Origin: Rhizobium mongolense subsp. loessense
GTDB lineage: Bacteria > Pseudomonadota > Alphaproteobacteria > Rhizobiales > Rhizobiaceae
Assembly (NCBI RefSeq): GCF_900099775.1
Contig: NZ_FMTM01000002.1
Span: 310,001 to 374,000, forward strand
Direction: 5' to 3'
DNA length: 64,000 nt
Position 1 is the stretch's first letter. Each line of letters begins with the position of its first letter. A model generated the notes under the pieces. It did no database searches, had not been told where the DNA came from, and saw only the letters and a list, made by a program, of their open reading frames with translations. This document shows, piece by piece, positions 25,341-34,521 of this stretch. Both the position numbers and the translations under genes were made by a program.

Positions 25341-26138
25341 GTCCGGACGGCCTTTGACTTGAATGGTTAGGAAAGAAGGGCGAGCGCGGCAGCAATCGCA
25401 GACCGGCGGACCCGTCGTTCCGCACCAGAGCAAGCAATCGGCGGATCACCGGCAGGACCGCAACCGTGACAAAAATCCTCATTTGGAAGCCTCCTCAGCA
25501 CGACCGGCGACTGTCTCCTCCAACCGCCAGGGCCTGCAGCTCTCGATCCGGAAGCGCGCCTCCGTGATAGAATTGTGTTATTTACGTCGCAAACCATGTT
25601 ATAATTTTTGGCGCGTGTCAACGGCCACTTGACGAGAACTCGAGTAAAAACGCGTGACTTCGCGTTCAGTTTTTCCCGCTGCAGCGCGGAATAATTGGAA
25701 GCGAACGCACAAACTCGCCTCTCCGCTTTCCGCCCAGAATTGGCATGTATCTTACTGTATTGATTGCATATTGTTCAGATTCGACGCAGCAGAGACTGGT
25801 GACGACGGCGTTGCAGCCTATCATTTCGCAAGTGGTCTTCTACACTCTTATACAATTTATTTTATCTGAAAAAAATTTCAATGCCAGAAAAATCTTACTA
25901 GCCTTATGGTATCATTATGTTATGTTCCGCAACGAGGCGCTTGTCTGAAGTTCGGCTACATATCTCATCCAGGATTTGCAAAAGGCAGAGCTTGCCGCAG
26001 GCGACAGAAGGACCGAAGCAGCCGGCCAACCGGATGCCGAATCCCCAACGAAACTTGCCGATCGCGAGGACTTCAGATTGAATTGGACGCGCGCAACAGC
26101 CGCCGAGGCGTTCGCAACAGAGGCGAGATAGCCCTGCG
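25341..26138. other. Divergent control region between transporter and eryA operons
   Basis: This 798-bp region is clearly more AT-rich than its neighbours around 25560-25930. It contains the 14-bp motif GAATTGTGTTATTT (25570-25583) that recurs inverted before eryR, and TGTTATAATTTTT nearby. A frame from about 25745, read through one in-frame TGA at 25946, stays open to 26131 and ends with a charged Ala-rich segment; this may be a gene remnant, but I cannot name it. Confidence 0.55.
25570..25583. promoter_or_regulatory. Shared 14-bp operator candidate (copy 1)
   Basis: GAATTGTGTTATTT here matches, base for base, the reverse complement of 31245-31258. The copy lies 230 bp upstream of the DUF2291-led transporter operon and about 560 bp from eryA. 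EryR (DeoR type) or EryD (SorC type) is the probable binder. Confidence 0.6.
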
Positions 26139-27713
26139 ATGACATCGAGTGAGAAGATCATCATCGGGATAGATGCCGGTACCTCCGTCATCAAGGCCGT
26201 GGCCTTTAATCTGTCCGGACGCCAGATCGCCACGGCCTTCGTACGCAACAGATACACGACAGGAGACGACGGTTCCGCAACGCAGGCGCTGGATCAGACT
26301 TGGCTCGATTGCGCCAGCGCGTTACGTGGCCTTGGGGAAGAAGTACCCAATCTCGCATCACGCACCGCAGCCGTCGCGGTCACCGGCCAGGGCGACGGCA
26401 CCTGGCTCGTCGGCCGCGGCAATAGGCCGGTCGCTGATGCCTGGCTATGGCTCGATGCGCGCGCCGCACCCACCGTCACGTCGCTTGCCGGCGAAAATGC
26501 GAACCGTGCCCGCTTCGAGGCAACAGGCACCGGCCTCAATACTTGCCAGCAGGGTGCGCAACTCGCCCATATGGATCGCTTCACACCGGACCTTCTCGAC
26601 CGAGCGGAGACGGCGCTGCACTGCAAGGACTGGCTTTACCTCAACCTGACAACCGTACGGGCGACCGATCCATCCGAAGCGAGCTTTACCTTCGGCAACT
26701 TCCGGACGCGGCAATATGATGCGGTGGTGATCGATGCGCTCGGCCTGAGCCATAGACGGGCGCTTCTGCCTGAAATCATCGACGGCACCGAGATCACTCA
26801 CCCGCTGACATCAGAGGCGGCGAGGGCCTCGGGACTTCTTGCCGGTACGCCGGTCTGCCTTGGTTATGTCGACATGGCGATGACGGCGCTGGGTGCGGGC
26901 GTGCGCAGCGGCGCTCGCAACGCCGCCTGCTCGACGATCGGTTCGACGGGCGTGCACATGCGTGCCAAGGCTGTTGCTGACGTTCAGCTCAATCATGAGG
27001 GTACGGGATATGTGATCGCCCTGCCCGTCCCCGGCATCGTCACTCAGGTCCAGACCAACATGGGCGCTACGATCAACATCGACTGGATCCTGGACGTCGC
27101 CGCCTACTTGATGGCCGAGGCGGGCAAGCCTGCTTCGCATGCAGACCTGATTGCGCGCATCGACGGCTGGTTTGCGGAAAGCCGGCCGGGTTCGGTGCTT
27201 TACCATCCCTACATCTCCGAAGCTGGGGAACGTGGGCCTTTCGTCAACGCCAATGCACGCGCGGGCTTCACGGGGCTTTCTACGCGCCACGGCTTCCCCG
27301 ACCTGCTGCGCAGTGTGGTCGAAGGGTTGGGGCTTGCCACCCGCGATTGCTACGCGGCAATGGGCGCGATGCCCGACGAGTTGCGGATCACTGGCGGCGC
27401 AACACGCTCGGTCGCCCTTCGCCGTTCACTCTCGGCCGCCGTTAACGCACCGATCCGCCAGTCGCGCCGCGATGAGACGGGGGCCGCCGGCGTGGCGATG
27501 ATGGCCGCGGTGGCCGTCGGCGTCTATTCTAGCATGGACGAATGTATCGCCGACTGGGTGACGCCGCTGCTCGGCGACGCGGAGATTCCGGACGTAAACG
27601 AAGCTGCCCGGTTCGACCGGCTATTTTCCGCCTACACCGATGTGCGCCAGGCAATGGCGCCTGCCTGGGGCAAGCTCGCCCGAGCCGCAACGACACCGCC
27701 GGTAGGCGAGTAA
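26139..27713 (+). CDS. eryA: Erythritol kinase EryA, 524 aa
   Basis: An FGGY kinase beginning IIGIDAGTSVIKAVAFNLSGRQ. VTGQGDGTWL, LWLDARAA, HCKDWLYLNLT, YVDMAMTALGAGV, TIGSTGVHM and ITGGATRSVALRRSLS mark the substrate and ATP-binding regions of the EryA branch. It converts erythritol to L-erythritol 4-phosphate. Length is normal. It is the first gene of eryABCD, with eryB beginning 38 bp later; the order is that of Brucella and rhizobial erythritol loci. Repression by EryD is expected from Brucella work. Confidence 0.92.
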   Translation: MTSSEKIIIGIDAGTSVIKAVAFNLSGRQIATAFVRNRYTTGDDGSATQALDQTWLDCASALRGLGEEVPNLASRTAAVAVTGQGDGTWLVGRGNRPVADAWLWLDARAAPTVTSLAGENANRARFEATGTGLNTCQQGAQLAHMDRFTPDLLDRAETALHCKDWLYLNLTTVRATDPSEASFTFGNFRTRQYDAVVIDALGLSHRRALLPEIIDGTEITHPLTSEAARASGLLAGTPVCLGYVDMAMTALGAGVRSGARNAACSTIGSTGVHMRAKAVADVQLNHEGTGYVIALPVPGIVTQVQTNMGATINIDWILDVAAYLMAEAGKPASHADLIARIDGWFAESRPGSVLYHPYISEAGERGPFVNANARAGFTGLSTRHGFPDLLRSVVEGLGLATRDCYAAMGAMPDELRITGGATRSVALRRSLSAAVNAPIRQSRRDETGAAGVAMMAAVAVGVYSSMDECIADWVTPLLGDAEIPDVNEAARFDRLFSAYTDVRQAMAPAWGKLARAATTPPVGE

Positions 27714-27751
27714 ATCAAGTTTTGATGCAGCAGGCATCGAAGGAGTATGAC

Positions 27752-29263
27752 ATGACTGAACCCGACCTTGTGGATCTCTTCGTCATCGGCGGAGGCATCA
27801 ATGGCGCGGGAATCGCACGCGATGCTGCGGGCCGCGGCCTGAAAGTCGTGCTTTGCGATAAGGACGATCTGGCACAGGGAACCTCGTCTCGTTCGGGCAA
27901 GCTGGTGCATGGCGGCCTGCGTTATCTCGAATACTACGAATTCCGCCTGGTGCGCGAGGCGCTGATCGAGCGTGAAGTGTTGCTCAATGCCGCGCCTCAT
28001 ATCATCTGGCCGATGCGCTTCGTCCTGCCGCACAGCCCGCAGGATCGTCCGGCGTGGCTCGTGCGGCTCGGCCTGTTCCTTTACGATCACCTTGGCGGCC
28101 GCAAAAAGCTGCCGGGGACACGGACGCTCAATCTGCTGCGCGATCCGGAGGGAACCCCGATCCTCGATCAATACCCGCGCGGTTTCGAGTATTCCGATTG
28201 CTGGGTCGATGACGCCCGCCTCGTGGTCCTGAACGCGGTCAGCGCGGCGGAAAAAGGCGCTACTATTCTCACTCGATCGGCAGCTGTCTCGGCGCGTCGC
28301 GAGAGCGGCAGCTGGATCGTTACGACGAAAAACAGCCTCACAGGAGAGACGCGAACCTTCCGCGCCAAATGTCTCGTCAACTGCGCCGGCCCCTGGGTAA
28401 TGGACATCATCAATCGTGTCACCGGCTCGAACTCCGACCGCAACGTCCGTCTCGTGAAGGGTAGCCATATCATCGTGCCGAAGTTCTGGGCCGGCTCCAA
28501 TGCCTATCTGGTCCAGAACCACGACAAGCGCGTCATTTTCATCAACCCCTATGAGGGCGACAAGGCGCTGATCGGGACGACCGATATCGCCTATGAAGGC
28601 CGCGCCGAGGATGTGTCCGCCGACGATGCGGAAATCGATTATCTTTTGAAGGCGGTCAATCGCTACTTCAAGGAGAAGCTACGCCGGGAGGATGTACTGC
28701 ACAGCTTCTCCGGCGTTCGTCCACTTTTCGACGACGGCAAGGGCAATCCGTCCGCCGTAACCCGCGACTATGTCTTCGATCTCGACGAGACGGGCGGCGC
28801 TCCTCTGCTCAACGTCTTCGGTGGTAAGATCACCACGTTCCGTGAACTTGCCGAACGGGGCATGCAACGTCTCAAGCATATTTTTCCGAACATGAGCGGA
28901 GACTGGACGGAAAAGGCGCCATTGCCCGGCGGCGAAATTCCGAATGCCGACTACGAGACCTTCGCCAACAGCCTGCGCGATGCCTATCCATGGATGCCTC
29001 GCAAGCTCGTGCATCACTACGGCCGTCTCTATGGCGCCCGCACGAAGAATGTGATTGCGGGTGCGACTGGCATCCAAGGGCTCGGGCGGCATTTCGGCGG
29101 GCAGCTTTATGAGGCCGAGGCCCGCTATCTCGTTGCGACGGAATGGGCCGCTACGGCCGAGGACATCCTCTACCGCCGCACCAAGCATTACCTGCATCTG
29201 AGCGAAGCGGAACGTTTAGCCTTTGGCGAGTGGTTTGCTTCAATCCGCCTTGCCGCAGCGTGA
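27752..29263 (+). CDS. eryB: Erythritol phosphate dehydrogenase EryB (GlpD-like flavoenzyme), 503 aa
   Basis: The FAD site is LFVIGGGINGAGIARDAAGRG near residue 8. QGTSSRSGKLVHGGLRYLE, VNCAGPWVMDI, VKGSHIIVPKFW, ALIGTTDIAYEG and NVFGGKITTFRELAERG are GlpD-family signatures. EryB oxidises L-erythritol 4-phosphate to the 3-keto tetrulose phosphate, giving electrons to the respiratory chain. The start at 27752 follows AAGGAGTATGAC. It lies between eryA and eryC in a tight operon, which separates it from the second GlpD-like gene at 16624. Confidence 0.92.
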   Translation: MTEPDLVDLFVIGGGINGAGIARDAAGRGLKVVLCDKDDLAQGTSSRSGKLVHGGLRYLEYYEFRLVREALIEREVLLNAAPHIIWPMRFVLPHSPQDRPAWLVRLGLFLYDHLGGRKKLPGTRTLNLLRDPEGTPILDQYPRGFEYSDCWVDDARLVVLNAVSAAEKGATILTRSAAVSARRESGSWIVTTKNSLTGETRTFRAKCLVNCAGPWVMDIINRVTGSNSDRNVRLVKGSHIIVPKFWAGSNAYLVQNHDKRVIFINPYEGDKALIGTTDIAYEGRAEDVSADDAEIDYLLKAVNRYFKEKLRREDVLHSFSGVRPLFDDGKGNPSAVTRDYVFDLDETGGAPLLNVFGGKITTFRELAERGMQRLKHIFPNMSGDWTEKAPLPGGEIPNADYETFANSLRDAYPWMPRKLVHHYGRLYGARTKNVIAGATGIQGLGRHFGGQLYEAEARYLVATEWAATAEDILYRRTKHYLHLSEAERLAFGEWFASIRLAAA

Positions 29264-29274
29264 AGGATATTGCC

Positions 29275-30207
29275 ATGCCGCTGACCCTTTCGCTCAATAC
29301 CAATCCACTTGTGAACCGTTTCGCAGACCCCGACGACCTCATCGAGACGGTCGCGCGAGACTTGAGGATCCGCGACCTCCAGCTGACTCACGAGTTCATC
29401 AATCCAAGCTGGCAGGCGCCCGTGATCCGCCGCCTGGCGCGCACGATGAACGCCGCGCTGAAGCGCACGGGTGTGCGGGTCACATCAGGCATGACGGGGC
29501 CTTATGGTCGCCTCAACCACTTCGGACATCCAGATGCCGATGTGCGCCGCTATTACATCGACTGGTTCAAGACTTTTGCCGACATCACCGCCGATCTCGG
29601 CGGCCACTCCGTCGGAACGCAGTTTGCAATCTTCACCTACAAGGACTTCGACGATCCGGTCAGACGTGAGGAACTGGTCAAGATCGCGATCGACTGTTGG
29701 GCAGAGATAGCCGACCACGCACGCGCCTCAGGCCTTTCTTACATTTTCTGGGAGCCGATGAGCATCGGCCGCGAGTTCGGCGAGACGGTTGCCGCTTGCC
29801 TGGCGCTGCAAAAGCGGCTGGCAGCCGCCGGATTGGCCATCCCGATGTGGATGATGGCGGATATCGATCATGGCGACATCACCTCCGCCAACCCCGACGA
29901 CTACAACCCCTATGCCTGGGCACGCGCCGTCCCGCCGGTATCGCCGATCATCCACATCAAGCAGAGCCTGATGGACAAGGGTGGACATCGGCCCTTTACT
30001 GCAGAATTCAACGCTATGGGCCGCATCCAGCCCGCGGCTCTGCTCCAGGCACTTGCCGAAGGTGGGGCGAAGGACAATGAAATTTGCCTGGAACTCTCCT
30101 TCAAGGAACGCGAGCCGAACGATCGTCAGGTCATCCCGCAGATCGCCGAAAGCGTCGCCTTCTGGGCACCTCATATCGACACTGGTGTCGCCGACTTGAA
30201 CATCTAA
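29275..30207 (+). CDS. eryC: Tetrulose phosphate isomerase EryC, 310 aa
   Basis: A xylose-isomerase-like TIM barrel. MPLTLSLNTNPLVNRFADPDD opens the protein; LTHEFINPSW, SGMTGPYGRLNHFGHPD, FWEPMSIGREFGE, MWMMADIDHGD and AEFNAMGR hold the presumed metal ligands (Glu, Asp, His, Glu). In Brucella EryC interconverts the tetrulose phosphate epimers made by EryB. The ATG at 29275 follows AAGGATATTGCC and lies 11 bp after the eryB stop. I am sure of the family and, from context, of the role. Confidence 0.9.
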   Translation: MPLTLSLNTNPLVNRFADPDDLIETVARDLRIRDLQLTHEFINPSWQAPVIRRLARTMNAALKRTGVRVTSGMTGPYGRLNHFGHPDADVRRYYIDWFKTFADITADLGGHSVGTQFAIFTYKDFDDPVRREELVKIAIDCWAEIADHARASGLSYIFWEPMSIGREFGETVAACLALQKRLAAAGLAIPMWMMADIDHGDITSANPDDYNPYAWARAVPPVSPIIHIKQSLMDKGGHRPFTAEFNAMGRIQPAALLQALAEGGAKDNEICLELSFKEREPNDRQVIPQIAESVAFWAPHIDTGVADLNI

Positions 30208-30280
30208 GGCGGGCATCTTTAAAAGGCAGCACTGCGATACGGCGGAATCGCCGCCTGTGACATTCGAAAGGGGAACCGTT

Positions 30281-31216
30281 ATGACGGACGCCGATGATAC
30301 GCTAGCCGTGCGTGCTGCCTGGCTTCACTATGCGGGCGGGCTCACGCAGTCCGACGTCGCCCGGCGCCTCGGCGTGCCATCGGTAAAGGCGCATCGCCTG
30401 ATCGCGAGAGCGGTTGCCGATGGCGTCGTCAAAGTCACCATCGACGGGGATATCGTCGAATGCGTCGAGCTGGAGATGCGGCTTTCCGAACGGTTCGGGC
30501 TTCAATATTGCGAGGTCGCACCCGATCTCGGCGAGGAAGGGTTGCCGCTTCGCGCACTCGGCCATGCGGGCGCCGGCTATCTCAAGCGCGAGATCGAGCA
30601 CGGGGACAGTACGGTTATCGGCCTTGGTCACGGCCGCACGCTTTCCGCCGCCGTCCAGTATATGCCGAGGGTCAACGCGAAGGGCCTGCGCTTCGTCTCG
30701 TTGCTTGGCGGCCTGACACGAAACTACGGCGCCAATCCCTATGACGTGATGCACCGCATCGCCGAAAAGACCGGCACCCACGCCTATGTCATGCCGGTTC
30801 CCTTCTTCGCCAATACCGGAGAGGACCGCGAAGTGTTGAAGGCGCAGCGTGCCGTCAAAGAAGTCTTCGATCTGGCCAACAACGCCGATCTGAAGCTCGT
30901 TGGCCTGGGAACTGTCGATGCAGAGGCGCAACTTGTTTTGTCCGGTGTGGTTGAGCCCCGTGAAATGGAGGACATTGCCGCCGCAGGCGGTGTCGGCGAA
31001 ATCCTCGGGCACTTTTTCGACGCCGACGGCCACATCCTTGAGACGACGCTAACAGCGCGCACGCTTTCCGCGTCATTCCCCAAGACCACGAGGGAGCGGC
31101 TTGTGGCGCTGGCGGGTGGACAGGCGAAGGTGCCCGCCATCCGGGCAATTCTCAACAGCCGCCGCCTTTTCGGGCTTATAACGGACGAGCGAACCGCGCA
31201 GGCCCTGTTGGAGTAG
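30281..31216 (+). CDS. eryD: Erythritol operon regulator EryD (SorC/DeoR type), 311 aa
   Basis: An N-terminal helix-turn-helix, VRAAWLHYAGGLTQSDVARRLGVPSVKAHRLIARA (about residues 9-43), is joined to a SorC-type sugar-binding domain with VIGLGHGRTLSAAVQYM, FVSLLGGLTRNYGANPYDVMHRIAEKTG and LVGLGTVDAEAQLV. In Brucella, EryD represses eryABCD and erythritol relieves this. The start at 30281 follows GAAAGGGG; an upstream in-frame GTG would add eight residues. It closes the eryABCD operon, and the next control region starts right after it. Confidence 0.9.
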   Translation: MTDADDTLAVRAAWLHYAGGLTQSDVARRLGVPSVKAHRLIARAVADGVVKVTIDGDIVECVELEMRLSERFGLQYCEVAPDLGEEGLPLRALGHAGAGYLKREIEHGDSTVIGLGHGRTLSAAVQYMPRVNAKGLRFVSLLGGLTRNYGANPYDVMHRIAEKTGTHAYVMPVPFFANTGEDREVLKAQRAVKEVFDLANNADLKLVGLGTVDAEAQLVLSGVVEPREMEDIAAAGGVGEILGHFFDADGHILETTLTARTLSASFPKTTRERLVALAGGQAKVPAIRAILNSRRLFGLITDERTAQALLE

Positions 31217-31243
31217 CATATCAAGACAACAAGTTTTCATCGC

Positions 31244-31289
31244 AAAATAACACAATTCATGTTGATTATCACGAGATAATCGTTATTTT
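31244..31289. promoter_or_regulatory. Operator cluster upstream of eryR (copy 2 of the shared motif)
   Basis: AAATAACACAATTC (31245-31258) is the inverted copy of the 14-bp motif before the transporter operon. AAAATAAC (31244-31251) and GTTATTTT (31282-31289) form a wide inverted repeat, and GATTATC (31264-31270) with GATAATC (31275-31281) lies centrally between them. The set ends 26 bp before the eryR start and probably controls eryR-tpiB-rpiB. Confidence 0.65.
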
Positions 31290-31315
31290 GATATCAAACA
31301 AGGGCGGAGGCCGGG

Positions 31316-32092
31316 ATGAGGCGGGAAGAGCGGCACCAGTTGATCGTCAACCTGCTCGTCGAAAACAAGACCGTCGATCTCGACGACCTTGCCGATCGCT
31401 TCGCCGTGTCGAAGATGACGATCCATCGCGATCTCGACGATCTCGAGCAGGCGGGTGTCCTGCGCAAGGTTCGGGGAGGCGCGACCATCGATGCCGGAAT
31501 GCAGTTCGAAAGCGACTTTCGCATTCGCGAGCGCCAGGGCACCGAGGCCAAGCTCGCAATGGCGCAGACCGCGCTGGAACTGGTCGAGCCGGGAATGACC
31601 GTGATGGTAAACGACGGCTCAATGGCGGCCGTATTCGGGGAAATGTTGCTGCAGAAGCGTCCACTGACGTTGATCACCAACAACGCGGCGATCATGGAGC
31701 GGCTGAAAGGTGAAAGCGGCATCACGCTGATCGCGCTCGGGGGCATCTATTCGGCGAAATTCAACGCCTATCTCGGCGTCGTCACCGAAGAGGCACTGTC
31801 GCGACTGAGGGCCGACATCGCCTTCATTTCGACGCCGGCCGTCAGCGGCAGGCTCGCCTACCACATGGACGACAACGTCGTGCGCGCCAAGCGGGCGATG
31901 ATCGCGTCATCGGCCAGGACCTGCCTCCTGGTCAACCACCAGCGCATTGGCCACACCGCACTGCATGTCATGGCGGATCTCGCCGACTTCGACGCCGTTA
32001 TAACCGACATCGCACCGGATCCTGCTTTCCTGGAGGAATTCGAGCAGGCGGGCATTACGCTCACCATTGCATCAACGCAGGATCCGACATGA
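31316..32092 (+). CDS. eryR: DeoR-family regulator EryR, 258 aa
   Basis: The helix-turn-helix MRREERHQLIVNLLVENKTVDLDDLADRFAVSKMTIHRDLDDL fills residues 1-43. The sensor domain has VRGGATI, MVNDGSMAAVFGEML, LITNNAAIMERL, IALGGIYSAKFNAYLG and VRAKRAMIASSARTCLLVNHQRI. A DeoR gene joined to tpiB and rpiB is the usual third transcription unit in erythritol loci. It lies 26 bp after an operator cluster and overlaps tpiB by 4 bp (ATGA), so autoregulation is likely. Confidence 0.88.
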   Translation: MRREERHQLIVNLLVENKTVDLDDLADRFAVSKMTIHRDLDDLEQAGVLRKVRGGATIDAGMQFESDFRIRERQGTEAKLAMAQTALELVEPGMTVMVNDGSMAAVFGEMLLQKRPLTLITNNAAIMERLKGESGITLIALGGIYSAKFNAYLGVVTEEALSRLRADIAFISTPAVSGRLAYHMDDNVVRAKRAMIASSARTCLLVNHQRIGHTALHVMADLADFDAVITDIAPDPAFLEEFEQAGITLTIASTQDPT

Positions 32093-32859
32093 CCGAAAAA
32101 CCGCGCTTGTGGATTGGCACCAGCTGGAAGATGAACAAGACGCTTGCGCAAGCTCAGCATTTCGCGCGCGGCCTGCAAGCCACAGATGCCGCGCGCGACC
32201 CGCGCATCCAGCGCTTCGTGATTCCGCCCTTCACCGCGGTCCGCGAGGTCAAGGCAATGCTTGCCCAGACGTCCGTGAAGGTCGGCGCGCAGAATATGCA
32301 CTGGGCCGATGAGGGGGCCTGGACGGGCGAAGTCTCGGCGGTGATGCTGAAGGACTGCGAACTCGATCTCGTCGAGCTCGGCCATTCAGAGCGGCGCGAA
32401 CATTTTGGAGAGACCGACGAGACAGTTGGCCTGAAGACCGAAGCGGCCGTTCGCCATGGTCTCATTCCGTTGATCTGCATTGGCGAGACGCTCTCCGACC
32501 GTCAAAGCGGGAAGGCTGACGAAATCCTAGCGGCTCAGGTGCGTGGAGCGCTTTCGAAACTTTCGAGCGGCCAGAAGAGCGCCGAGATCCTGCTGGCCTA
32601 CGAGCCCGTCTGGGCGATCGGCGAAAAGGGCATTCCGGCGACTGCGGATTACGCAGATGCCCGCCAGTCTGGAATAATCGCTGTTGCCGAAGCTGTTCTA
32701 GGCCGGAAGATCCCCTGCCTTTATGGCGGGTCAGTCAACCCACAGAACTGCGAAGAACTGATCGCGAGCCCGCATATCGAGGGGCTCTTCATCGGCCGTT
32801 CGGCCTGGAATGTCGAAGGCTACCTCGACATCCTGGAAAAATGCGCCGCCAAACTCTAA
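32089..32859 (+). CDS. tpiB: Triose-phosphate-isomerase homologue TpiB, 256 aa
   Basis: A canonical TIM fold: GTSWKMNKT (substrate Lys), ELGHSERREHFGETDE (electrophile His), AYEPVWAIGEKG (catalytic Glu), and LYGGSVNPQNCEEL for phosphate binding. In Brucella this paralogue (EryH) isomerises a tetrulose phosphate in erythritol breakdown, and in rhizobia it can also serve as triose-phosphate isomerase. The start overlaps the eryR stop by 4 bp and rpiB follows after 12 bp. Confidence 0.92.
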   Translation: MTEKPRLWIGTSWKMNKTLAQAQHFARGLQATDAARDPRIQRFVIPPFTAVREVKAMLAQTSVKVGAQNMHWADEGAWTGEVSAVMLKDCELDLVELGHSERREHFGETDETVGLKTEAAVRHGLIPLICIGETLSDRQSGKADEILAAQVRGALSKLSSGQKSAEILLAYEPVWAIGEKGIPATADYADARQSGIIAVAEAVLGRKIPCLYGGSVNPQNCEELIASPHIEGLFIGRSAWNVEGYLDILEKCAAKL

Positions 32860-32871
32860 GGAGAAAGAACC

Positions 32872-33327
32872 ATGAAGCTTGCCATTGCAGGAGACAGCGC
32901 CGGCGAGGGCCTCGCCAAAGTTCTGGCTGACCATCTAAAAGACCGCTTCGAAGTACACGAAGTCTCGCGCACGAGCGCCGGTGCCGATCCTTTCTACGCC
33001 AACCTCTCGGACCGCGTCGCTTCGGGCGTTATCGACGGCACCTACCACAAGGCGATCCTCGTTTGCGGCACCGGCATCGGCGTCTGCATCTCGGCCAACA
33101 AGGTTCCGGGCATCCGCGCCGCCCTGACGCACGACACCTATTCTGCCGAGCGCGCCGCGCTTTCCAATAATGCGCAGATCATCACGATGGGAGCCCGCGT
33201 TATCGGAACGGAGCTTGCAAAGTCGATCGCTGATGCGTTTCTTGCCCATACCTTCGACCAGAACGGTCGGTCTGCCGGTAATGTCAAAGCCATGGAAGAA
33301 CTCGACGCGAAATACAAGCCCCGTTAG
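32872..33327 (+). CDS. rpiB: Ribose-5-phosphate isomerase B homologue RpiB (EryI), 151 aa
   Basis: A RpiB/LacAB family protein. [22 protein letters not shown] opens the protein, [22 protein letters not shown] holds the catalytic Cys and anion site, and [14 protein letters not shown] is conserved. In Brucella the EryI homologue makes D-erythrose 4-phosphate, the last step before central metabolism. The start is preceded by AAGGAGAAAGAACC. It is the last gene of the island on this strand; no clear terminator follows. Confidence 0.92.
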   Translation: MKLAIAGDSAGEGLAKVLADHLKDRFEVHEVSRTSAGADPFYANLSDRVASGVIDGTYHKAILVCGTGIGVCISANKVPGIRAALTHDTYSAERAALSNNAQIITMGARVIGTELAKSIADAFLAHTFDQNGRSAGNVKAMEELDAKYKPR

Positions 33328-33590
33328 TCCATGCCGACGATAGAGCCGGCTCCCGACACTGCCCAATCCCATAATCGTCAGAGCGGAACAGATGCGCCAT
33401 GGACATGGTGCGATGATCGGCAAGGCGCCCTGATTTCCACTTCCACATCCGACTGACCGACGATCGTTGCAGACAATTTCGGATGCAGCTCACAGGGCCG
33501 CGTGGCCGGCGCAGCTGAAGAGTATGAATTCGCTTGTTTGCTCCGCGACTGCTCATGGCAGCGCTGGCTGGAGATTGCCTGCAGCTATTC

Positions 33591-33866
33591 TCATGCCCGA
33601 TCATATGTAAACGAGGTGAGCAGGGTCGTCACGAAATTACTCGCCCTTTCCTTGACCAGGACTTCCGTCCATTCATCTGTCCCCCGCAGCCTCAGATCCG
33701 TGTAAATGCTGTCCACGGCTGCCTCTTCGATACGCTTGATATGCGTCTTGAATGAAGCCTCGCCGCCGCCGTGATACATGTCTCTGATGACCATGCGCAG
33801 AATTTCCTGGATAGCGATCTGCCAGGCCGTATTGATCGACTGAAGTTCCTTCGTATCCTGTGCCAT
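33591..33866 (-). CDS. Small protein of unknown function, 91 aa
   Basis: The start at 33866 (MAQDTKELQSINTAWQIA) follows AGGAAGCCTCA, while the longer open frame is Arg-rich and looks non-coding. The product is soluble, helical and acidic, with conserved-looking IQEILRMVIRDMYHGGG and EEAAVDSIYTDLRLRG. I do not recognise a domain. It lies alone between the polyol island and a cold-shock gene, transcribed leftward. Confidence 0.55.
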   Translation of the reverse strand: MAQDTKELQSINTAWQIAIQEILRMVIRDMYHGGGEASFKTHIKRIEEAAVDSIYTDLRLRGTDEWTEVLVKERASNFVTTLLTSFTYDRA

Positions 33867-33966
33867 TGAGGCTTCCTGTGGTGTGAGTGAACTGTCAGCC
33901 TGCCTACTGGCCATGCTCGTTGTTGCCCCTTCAACCGCACAATTGCATCTCCAGGGTGTTTCACGT

Positions 33967-34185
33967 TCAAGACGAGGCGATGCGGGAAGTCTCCGCGAGG
34001 GCGATCTCCGAGCGCCGCCGATAACTCGCTTGTTTTGCCTTGCGGTTGGCATACCCGATCGCGTTTGCCTTTCTAGCCCCGTCATCGTCAATAACCCCTG
34101 CGATACGAACCCTCTCGGCTCCCCGGGTATGATTTTCGGCCAGCGCAGCAACCAGTTGCTTCCGTCTCAAGGCGGTTCCGCTCAT
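33967..34185 (-). CDS. Possible small basic protein, 72 aa
   Basis: The product is MSGTALRRKQLVAALAENHT followed by an Ala/Arg-rich helical segment (ARKANAIGYANRKAKQASYRRRSE). Composition resembles the next small protein (34265) and rhizobial helical stress proteins. The ribosome site is weak and no family is recognised, so this may be chance. Confidence 0.35.
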   Translation of the reverse strand: MSGTALRRKQLVAALAENHTRGAERVRIAGVIDDDGARKANAIGYANRKAKQASYRRRSEIALAETSRIASS

Positions 34186-34264
34186 CTAGCATCAATCGCG
34201 TGCGCTCGAGGCGTCGGGCATCCCTCCCCGCAGCAATCGCCGTCCGCTCGGGTTGAAATAACGG

Positions 34265-34483
34265 TCATCTGGCCTTGGGGCGTTTTGCAAGCAGGGCGGA
34301 GGTTCCCATGTCATTGAGCTCCCTTGCAAGGCGCGCCTCACGGAGCCGTATGGTCTTCGCCTCTCGGGACTGGGCAACGGCGTCGAGCTCTTCGATCGCC
34401 TTGTTCTTTGCGAAGAACTGCGTCTGGATACTGCCAAAAGCGATCTCCGCCTGTTGGCGAGATTTGCTGTAGGTCTCTGTCAT
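34265..34483 (-). CDS. Small helical protein of unknown function, 72 aa
   Basis: The protein is one long charged helix: SKSRQQAEIAFGSIQTQFFA, then KNKAIEELDAVAQSREAKTI and RLREARLARELNDMG, ending in a basic tail AKRPKAR. The pattern (QF-A-x-x-K-A-x-EELDAVAQxRxxKTxRLREARLAKE) recurs in rhizobia, to my recollection, as an uncharacterised protein near cold-shock genes. The start at 34483 gives the conserved N terminus. A terminator (34522-34549) separates it from the cold-shock gene. Confidence 0.65.
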   Translation of the reverse strand: MTETYSKSRQQAEIAFGSIQTQFFAKNKAIEELDAVAQSREAKTIRLREARLARELNDMGTSALLAKRPKAR

Positions 34484-34521
34484 CTTGGCTCCGATAAGGC
34501 AGGCTCGACGCGCGAGCGAAA

